The notes under the pieces were generated by a model. That model worked only from the letters and a program-made list of their open reading frames with translations, did not search any database and was not told the origin of the DNA. 9,593 nt of DNA, taken from Candidatus Woesearchaeota archaeon. GTDB lineage: Archaea > Nanobdellota > Nanobdellia > Woesearchaeales > UBA11576. Position 1 is the stretch's first letter. Each line of letters begins with the position of its first letter. Made by a program: the position numbers and the translations under genes. The DNA lies in the NCBI GenBank assembly GCA_030591125.1, contig JAUVBP010000034.1:1-9593 (forward strand). Direction: 5' to 3'. This document shows, piece by piece, positions 6,402 to 9,593 of the stretch.

Positions 6402-7124
6402 TCACTTTGACTTGAGTATCTTATCGAACTCTTTCCTGTCAACTTTCGTGAACTTGATATCTGCTGTCTTGATGTATGCTGCATCAAGCCGCTCTGCATT
6501 GAAACCATCATCAAGTACCTGTTTCAAGGCCTCGACACATAAGACCAGCCCATCATTGATAGTTATTGAAGGCTTGTACTTCTTATGCAGTATCTCTTCT
6601 ATCCCCTCTTCACCTTCACCTATCACAACAGCATGGTACTGGAAGAATATTCCTGTAGGGTCTGTCTCAAAGAGCTTAGGACCATCTGAATCTATCCCTG
6701 CAATAAGCAGTGAGACTCCGAACGGCCGCAGTCCGCCAGACTGGGTGCATAATTGTTTCAGATCACACACGCCTTTGACCACACTGAGCACATCTATTGC
6801 AGAATCATATGTGACTCTATGCTGTTGGGCCTTGACCTGTGACCTCTCTATCAACACTCTTGCATCAGATATTATGCCTGATGCAGTCGAACAGATATGG
6901 TCATCTATCTGGAATATCTTCTCTATTGCTTCCGTGACTACCAGAGGATCGACTATCCTCTTGTCAGTCACCAGTAGGATACCATCTGAGCATACTAGCC
7001 CTATCGCTGTGGATCCCTGCTTGACAGTCTTCTTTGCGTATTCTACCTGGAGTAGCCTTCCATCTGGGCTGAACATGGTGATTGCACGATCGTAACCCAT
7101 CATCTGATGATTTATTGAGTCCAT
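6402..7124 (-). CDS. psmA: 20S proteasome subunit alpha
   Basis: Forms the outer heptameric gating rings of the archaeal 20S proteasome. These receive substrates from PAN or Cdc48 ATPases and pass them to the catalytic beta rings. The gate motif Tyr11-Asp12-Arg13 and turn Pro20 are seen in GYDRAITMFSPDGRLLQVEY. Lys69 in AIEKIFQID corresponds to Lys66 of the Thermoplasma subunit, the pocket for ATPase HbYX tails. 'SGGLRPFGVSLLIAG' is the standard later motif. No Thr nucleophile follows a propeptide, so this is alpha, not beta; no beta gene lies in the window. The 240-residue length is normal. The ATG at 7124 is about 27 bases from box A CTATAAA. Met8 or Met9 would be alternatives nearer the usual N-terminus. 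Confidence 0.96.
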   Translation of the reverse strand: MDSINHQMMGYDRAITMFSPDGRLLQVEYAKKTVKQGSTAIGLVCSDGILLVTDKRIVDPLVVTEAIEKIFQIDDHICSTASGIISDARVLIERSQVKAQQHRVTYDSAIDVLSVVKGVCDLKQLCTQSGGLRPFGVSLLIAGIDSDGPKLFETDPTGIFFQYHAVVIGEGEEGIEEILHKKYKPSITINDGLVLCVEALKQVLDDGFNAERLDAAYIKTADIKFTKVDRKEFDKILKSK

Positions 7125-7147
7125 TTTAGTTTTAGCACCTCTCGCTC

Positions 7148-7154
7148 TTTATAG
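7148..7154 (-). promoter_or_regulatory. Box A of psmA (nearly leaderless promoter)
   Basis: CTATAAA on the minus strand is centred about 27 bases before the psmA ATG. Predicted transcription start is within a few bases of the start codon. A GAGGTG further downstream is 13 bases from the ATG, a poor Shine-Dalgarno spacing that fits leaderless initiation. Confidence 0.55.
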
Positions 7155-7168
7155 TTTAATTGTGATTT

Positions 7169-7188
7169 GAATATCATCTGAATATCAT
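7169..7188. repeat. Direct repeat GAATATCAT, 11-bp phase, upstream of psmA box A
   Basis: Exact copies at 7169-7177 and 7180-7188 start 11 bp apart, one helical turn. They lie about 15-34 bp upstream of the psmA box A. This placement suits an activator or a regulator that touches TFB; it is an inference without a named factor. Confidence 0.45.
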
Positions 7189-7209
7189 ATAAGCAATATT
7201 ACGCTGCGA

Positions 7210-7294
7210 GGTAACAAAAACTCACTGATCGGAGATACCCCCTGCGTGCATACCTGGGCTTTTCGCTTCGCCTTCATCGTGAGTTTTTGGAACC
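7210..7294 (-). terminator. Large hairpin between pop5 and psmA
   Basis: Arms CAAAAACTCAC (7215-7225) and GTGAGTTTTTG (7279-7289) pair perfectly over 11 bp. They continue inward by 3 bp after a one-base bulge (7227-7229 with 7276-7278). Outward they extend by GGT/ACC (7210-7212 with 7292-7294) across a 2x2 mismatch. The loop is about 46 bases. In the minus sense the stem ends in five Us before psmA's promoter, so it probably terminates the eS17-pop5 transcript. The large loop leaves room for a small structured RNA. Confidence 0.5.
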
Positions 7295-7349
7295 AAAATT
7301 TCGAACTGAAGTACGGGGCTATGCCCCAACAAAAGTTTGACGAAATTTT
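7295..7349 (-). repeat. Imperfect inverted repeat overlapping the pop5 stop codon
   Basis: Outer arms AAAATTTCG (7295-7303) and CGAAATTTT (7341-7349) enclose an inner hairpin GGGGC-tat-GCCCC (7315-7319, 7323-7327). The pop5 stop codon (7319-7321) sits at the tip of this inner hairpin. The structure could form after the last ribosome leaves and may protect or help end the pop5 mRNA. Confidence 0.5.
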
Positions 7350-7675
7350 ATGTATTTACCCTCCACTTTCTTTATCATTCCACTGGCACCTACAGACCGG
7401 ACTATGACATTCTGTCCATCTATCTGATCGATCAGAGCAAGTGTTGTTCTGAGCTTATCAAGTGATTTATTGTTCACCCTTATCAACCCCCTCTGTCTTT
7501 CGATGTTGTACTTATCATTCAATATGATGATTCCGGCTTCTGAACAGCCCAGTTCTCCCAGGAACTCTAGTGCTTTCTTTGAGATCGCAGAAGATACCGT
7601 CTTAGAATCCTTTATCGGGCGTTCTGAGATGAGTTCAAACGCCAAATAACGCTTCCTTTCCCTTAAACAGGGCAA
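7319..7675 (-). CDS. rnp2: Ribonuclease P protein component 2 (Pop5 homologue)
   Basis: Protein subunit of archaeal RNase P, which removes 5' leaders from pre-tRNA. It pairs with Rpp30 to activate the RNA catalyst; no Rpp30 gene is in this window. The N-terminal LRERKRYLAFELISE (4-18), the central RGLIRV (62-67) and C-terminal ALIDQIDGQNVIVRSVGASG (80-99) are the family landmarks of this small alpha-beta protein. Coordinates use a TTG start (118 residues), which has no good ribosome site. The frame stays open for ten more codons upstream, encoding KNRIKPLL, which resembles the usual K-x-K-x-LPPTLRxxxRY N-terminus. An ATT at 7699 sits 6 bases behind AGGTGA (7706-7711), so the true start may be AUU, giving 126 residues. 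The gene follows eS17 in the same direction. Confidence 0.9.
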   Translation of the reverse strand: MPCLRERKRYLAFELISERPIKDSKTVSSAISKKALEFLGELGCSEAGIIILNDKYNIERQRGLIRVNNKSLDKLRTTLALIDQIDGQNVIVRSVGASGMIKKVEGKYIKFRQTFVGA

Positions 7676-7705
7676 TAGAGGTTTTATCCTATTTTTAATT
7701 GTTTT

Positions 7706-7711
7706 TCACCT
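7706..7711 (-). promoter_or_regulatory. Shine-Dalgarno AGGTGA pointing to an ATT start of pop5
   Basis: AGGTGA on the minus strand is the same motif used by rrp41, rrp42 and both receiver genes. It is 6 bases from the ATT at 7697-7699 and 30 bases from the TTG at 7675. The next in-frame stop upstream is the TGA inside this same motif, so no earlier start exists. Confidence 0.55.
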
Positions 7712-7793
7712 ATATCTCACATTAATCAATCGAGAAATATCATAGGTGCTTATTTCTCTTCTCTCTCTCTGCGTCAGACTAGAAACTAGTGAT

Positions 7794-7803
7794 TTATAAA
7801 GAT
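7794..7803 (-). promoter_or_regulatory. Probable box A for pop5
   Basis: On the minus strand CTTTATAAAT is a good box A. Transcription would begin near 7773 and give pop5 a leader of about 70 bases. The leader contains a purine-rich GA repeat (around 7759-7769) and an ACTAGttTCTAG-type inverted repeat close to the start. Confidence 0.4.
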
Positions 7804-7850
7804 ATGGTTTTTAATCATGAACCCACATAATACTGAAGAAATAAGCAGTT

Positions 7851-8180
7851 TTACCGTCTTGCAGGAGGTCTTCCAGCACTACTTCCAGAGCTGCCTCGAT
7901 TGTCTCTTCCACCATAAGAACTACGAGGGCCGCCTCTGAATGAGCCTCTAGGACCGCCTGAAAAGGTCTTTTTACGCGCTTTAGGCCTGAGCTCATCACC
8001 AAGCACCTTAAGTCTGACCGCATATCCTGCCAACACATTTCTGAGTTTCTTTGATCTTATCTCTGCAAGGTCCTTCAATGCTAACTTATTCTTGTTGAAA
8101 TCTTTTGAGAATTTATCAGGATATAGCTTCACAAGCTTTCTAGCGGTTCTCTTGACCATATCAGTCTTTATTCGTCCCAT
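7851..8180 (-). CDS. rps17e: Small ribosomal subunit protein eS17 with Arg/Gly/Ser-rich tail
   Basis: Archaeal-eukaryotic small-subunit protein. The N-terminal 65 residues match the family: MGRIKTDMVKRTARKLVKLY, then PDKFSKDFNKNK and SKKLRNVLAGYAVRLK at 43-58. Archaeal eS17 is usually about 60-80 residues. This one has 109, because residues 70-109 form a low-complexity tail rich in Gly, Arg and Ser (GGPRGSFRGG, RSSYGGRDNRG, ending in AGRPPARR). RGG-like tails generally bind RNA and are flexible; a function here is inferred. The frame is unbroken and no obvious frameshift creates the tail. The ATG at 8180 is about 27 bases from box A TTATATAA, so the mRNA is nearly leaderless. Pop5 follows 152 bp downstream. 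Confidence 0.92.
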   Translation of the reverse strand: MGRIKTDMVKRTARKLVKLYPDKFSKDFNKNKLALKDLAEIRSKKLRNVLAGYAVRLKVLGDELRPKARKKTFSGGPRGSFRGGPRSSYGGRDNRGSSGSSAGRPPARR

Positions 8181-8202
8181 GAATCTTGCGGAACAGCTGG
8201 TA

Positions 8203-8212
8203 TTATATAAAG
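8203..8212 (-). promoter_or_regulatory. Box A of eS17
   Basis: CTTTATATAA on the minus strand is a near-consensus archaeal box A centred about 27 bases before the ATG at 8180. Its TTATATAA core is palindromic and could also support weak divergent initiation near 8233 on the plus strand. Confidence 0.65.
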
Positions 8213-8251
8213 ATTGCTGAAACTCTGGAAAACTTGAGTTACTACTTAAGA

Positions 8252-8329
8252 ATGGTAATGAAGTGCGGGAAGACCAATAAGAGAAAGGTGAAAATTTACG
8301 GGTTTAAACGGAAACAACAGGCAAAATAG
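8252..8329 (+). CDS. Possible 25-residue basic peptide
   Basis: ATG to TAG frame encoding MVMKCGKTNKRKVKIYGFKR and then KQQAK. It is strongly basic (nine Lys, two Arg). The first third uses G/C-ending codons (AAG, TGC, GGG, ACC), unlike the A-rich surroundings. No Shine-Dalgarno is seen, but the palindromic eS17 box A could start a transcript about 19 bases upstream. I do not recognise a family. It resembles very small ribosomal proteins only in composition, and chance is a serious alternative. Confidence 0.2.
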   Translation: MVMKCGKTNKRKVKIYGFKRKQQAK

Positions 8330-8454
8330 CAGAAAAACAACGTGAAACTACAGATACTCAAACAAAACAATCACGACATCTCTTGTTTTCCGGAACATAT
8401 CCGAAGAAAGTGCTAAAGCATATCCTGAAACAATCCTTAATCGGCACAATAAAT

Positions 8455-8464
8455 CTTAAATACC
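8455..8464 (+). promoter_or_regulatory. Box A of the RecB-like nuclease gene
   Basis: CTTAAATACC is a good box A. The start is predicted near 8485, giving leaders of about 12 bases to the TTG at 8498 or about 58 bases to the ATG at 8543. Confidence 0.5.
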
Positions 8465-8474
8465 TCTTTTCTTT

Positions 8475-8497
8475 TTTCTGGAACAACGTTTCTGGAA
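8475..8497. repeat. Direct repeat TTTCTGGAA at the nuclease transcription start
   Basis: Exact 9-bp copies at 8475-8483 and 8489-8497 start 14 bp apart and flank the predicted transcription start. A repressor bound here would block initiation. No regulator is identified, and a 14-bp phase is not a full helical repeat. Confidence 0.4.
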
Positions 8498-8542
8498 TTG
8501 AATTCTGAAAAGGATCTTTCCACCCAAAAAGAGTTGTTACCT

Positions 8543-9355
8543 ATGCCAAAAAGAGTCCAATCCCCAAGTTCAATCAATACATTCAAGCAATGTCCTAGAA
8601 AATACTTCTATCAATACATCCTAAAATACCCTACAAAAGAGAACATCCATTGTGTACGCGGGAACATAGTCCACGAAGCGCTGGAGAAGTTCTTTGATAT
8701 CTCTGTTGATTCTCTTGAAAGTGAGACTTACAAAAAAGTACTATCAAGTCATCTGAAAGATCAGTTTGATGGTGCCTGGAAAAAAGCATCAAAACGCCTG
8801 CAGAGGGTAGGTCTTCCTGAAGATAAACTGACTTTCTACTACCTTGATAGTACTCAGATGCTTGCGAACTGGCTTAACTATTTTTTTGATGGTATTGAAA
8901 AAGGTGTATCTGAAGGGTTGGATCTTCAGGCAGCATTCAAGAAGATTGCTCCTTTCGAGATAGAGCGACAGTACAAGGATCCTGAACTGATGGTAAGAGG
9001 TTTTATCGACGTGATCCATAAGGATGGAGACACGATTACGCTAGTAGATTACAAGACATCAAAAGCAGATGAATGGAAAAAAGAGTATATACTTCAACTA
9101 GGGATTTATGCCGTACTCTATGAGAAAGAGCATGGAAAATATCCTGAAAAGGTTGCTCTTTGGCTTCTGAAACATGGATACAGGGAGCTAGGCGTGACAC
9201 CTAAGATGGTGAAAGACGCATTGTTTGAGATTGAGCAGATTCACTTTGCTACAGAGTCAGACAGCATAGGAGATTTTCGTAAGAAGGAGTCAGGTCTATG
9301 CAAATGGTCAACTGGCCAATGTGATTTCTACGATATATGCAGGAGAGATAGGTGA
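8543..9355 (+). CDS. RecB/Cas4-like PD-(D/E)XK nuclease with four-cysteine Fe-S signature
   Basis: Single-domain nuclease of the PDDEXK_1 (RecB family) group. Numbering from the in-frame TTG at 8498: His59 in GNIVHEALEKFF is motif I, Asp171 in VRGFIDVI motif II, and VDYKTSK (Asp184, Lys186) motif III. YILQLGIYAVLYE (Gln200, Tyr204) is the RecB/Cas4 QxxxY motif. Cys32 (FKQCPRKYFYQY) plus Cys268, Cys275 and Cys281 (CKWSTGQCDFYDIC) match the split layout that holds a 4Fe-4S cluster in Cas4 and AddB, though here the tail is C-x6-C-x5-C. I start at the ATG (MPKRVQSPSSINTFKQCPRK) because the conserved domain begins there; neither start has a clear Shine-Dalgarno. No CRISPR or cas gene is visible, so it is not called Cas4. 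DNA repair or end processing is inferred. An HD gene follows after 15 bp. Confidence 0.88.
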   Translation: MPKRVQSPSSINTFKQCPRKYFYQYILKYPTKENIHCVRGNIVHEALEKFFDISVDSLESETYKKVLSSHLKDQFDGAWKKASKRLQRVGLPEDKLTFYYLDSTQMLANWLNYFFDGIEKGVSEGLDLQAAFKKIAPFEIERQYKDPELMVRGFIDVIHKDGDTITLVDYKTSKADEWKKEYILQLGIYAVLYEKEHGKYPEKVALWLLKHGYRELGVTPKMVKDALFEIEQIHFATESDSIGDFRKKESGLCKWSTGQCDFYDICRRDR

Positions 9356-9370
9356 ACAGGGGGAGACAGG

Positions 9371-9593
9371 TTGAGCACAATAGATTTTGACAAGGTTAAG
9401 GAAGAGGTCAAGCAGACTCTTGAGAGTGCTAAAGGCAGCCACGATTGGGACCATACTAGACGGGTCCACAAGTTATGCAGGCATATAGGCCAGAAAGAAG
9501 ACGCTGACATGGAAGTGCTTGAGCTTGCAGCGATACTCCATGATATAGGCAGGCCTGAACAGGACAGGTCAAACGGTAAGATATGTCATGCCG
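9371..9593 (+). CDS. HD-domain phosphohydrolase (COG1418-like), C-terminus cut by window edge
   Basis: Start of an HD-superfamily metal-dependent phosphohydrolase; 74 residues are visible and the frame runs off the right edge. Metal-ligand motifs appear in order: His28 in SHDWDHTRRVHKL, the His57-Asp58 doublet in LAAILHDIGRP, and His73 near the edge. The spacing fits the stand-alone HD hydrolases related to YedJ rather than dGTPases or RelA/SpoT. Substrate is unknown; members act on nucleotides or cyclic nucleotides. Start is TTG at 9371 with GGGGGAG at 9359-9365 ending 5 bases before it. This is the first usable start after the nuclease's stop, and it lies in the same frame, so translation is probably coupled. 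Confidence 0.85.
   Translation, partial: MSTIDFDKVKEEVKQTLESAKGSHDWDHTRRVHKLCRHIGQKEDADMEVLELAAILHDIGRPEQDRSNGKICHA

Larger units (their letters stand above)
8181..8497. other. 317-bp divergent intergenic region between eS17 and the RecB-like nuclease
   Basis: Holds the eS17 box A (8203-8212) at one end and a TTAAATAC box A for the nuclease (8455-8464) at the other. Between them I see no tRNA, no C/D-box pair and no long hairpin. One short basic reading frame occurs at 8252-8329 on the plus strand. Confidence 0.6.

Noticed and set aside
7210..7294. C/D-box guide RNA in the large hairpin
   Set aside because: A GATGA is present on the minus strand, but no CTGA D box is placed properly before the closing stem.
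8181..8497. tRNA or other known structural RNA in the divergent spacer
   Set aside because: No T-loop GTTCRA-type motif with matching stems and no cloverleaf could be assembled on either strand.
8543..9355. Calling the nuclease Cas4 and looking for a CRISPR array
   Set aside because: No repeats with regular spacing and no other cas gene are present; the cysteine spacing also differs from typical Cas4.
9353..9373. Stop-codon read-through fusing the nuclease to the HD protein, since both are in one frame
   Set aside because: A good ribosome site and TTG start follow the TGA, and separate HD proteins of this length are normal, so coupling is the simpler reading.

Overview
This window is archaeal chromosomal DNA. 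Its core is a minus-strand block of information-processing genes found together only in archaea: eS17, the RNase P subunit Rnp2/Pop5, proteasome alpha, SBDS, the exosome subunits Rrp4, Rrp41 and Rrp42, and RNA polymerase subunit RpoK. Archaeal signals support this. GGTGA/GAGG Shine-Dalgarno motifs precede many starts, and TTTATATA-like box A elements lie 25-27 bases before several starts, giving nearly leaderless mRNAs. I cannot fix the lineage from the sequence. The content fits a euryarchaeal or DPANN-type genome, and no marker here is lineage-diagnostic.

Layout. Positions 1-1075 (minus) hold the N-terminal part of an endonuclease IV (cut by the window edge) and a CobO/BtuR-type corrinoid adenosyltransferase. 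The latter is divergent from alaX (1146-1856, plus), a trans-editing hydrolase for mischarged tRNA-Ala, and the two share a 70-bp promoter region. Positions 1892-2813 (minus) hold two stand-alone response-regulator receiver proteins with no kinase nearby. Positions 3003-5490 (minus) are a tight operon rrp4-rrp41-rrp42-rpoK, bounded on each side by a related double-hairpin element. Positions 5633-7124 (minus) are psmA and SBDS, with a nearly leaderless promoter before psmA. Positions 7319-8180 (minus) are eS17 and pop5, the latter with a non-ATG start and large hairpins at its 3' end. After a gene-poor stretch (8181-8497), the plus strand carries a RecB/Cas4-like PD-(D/E)XK nuclease and, directly behind it, an HD-domain phosphohydrolase cut by the right edge.

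Together the central genes form a local version of the archaeal exosome superoperon, linking RNA 3'-end processing and decay, tRNA 5' maturation, ribosome maturation and protein degradation. Here the tail usually occupied by eL43 (L37Ae), RpoP, Pcc1 and prefoldin beta is absent, and rpoK sits directly behind rrp42.

The most interesting items are: two copies of a tandem double-hairpin element whose stems differ in sequence but keep their pairing; a probable AUU start for pop5 with a well-placed Shine-Dalgarno; an Arg/Gly/Ser-rich tail on eS17; orphan receiver proteins next to a perfect 16-bp palindrome; and the Cys-bearing RecB-like nuclease paired with an HD hydrolase. I see no tRNA, rRNA, CRISPR array or insertion sequence.
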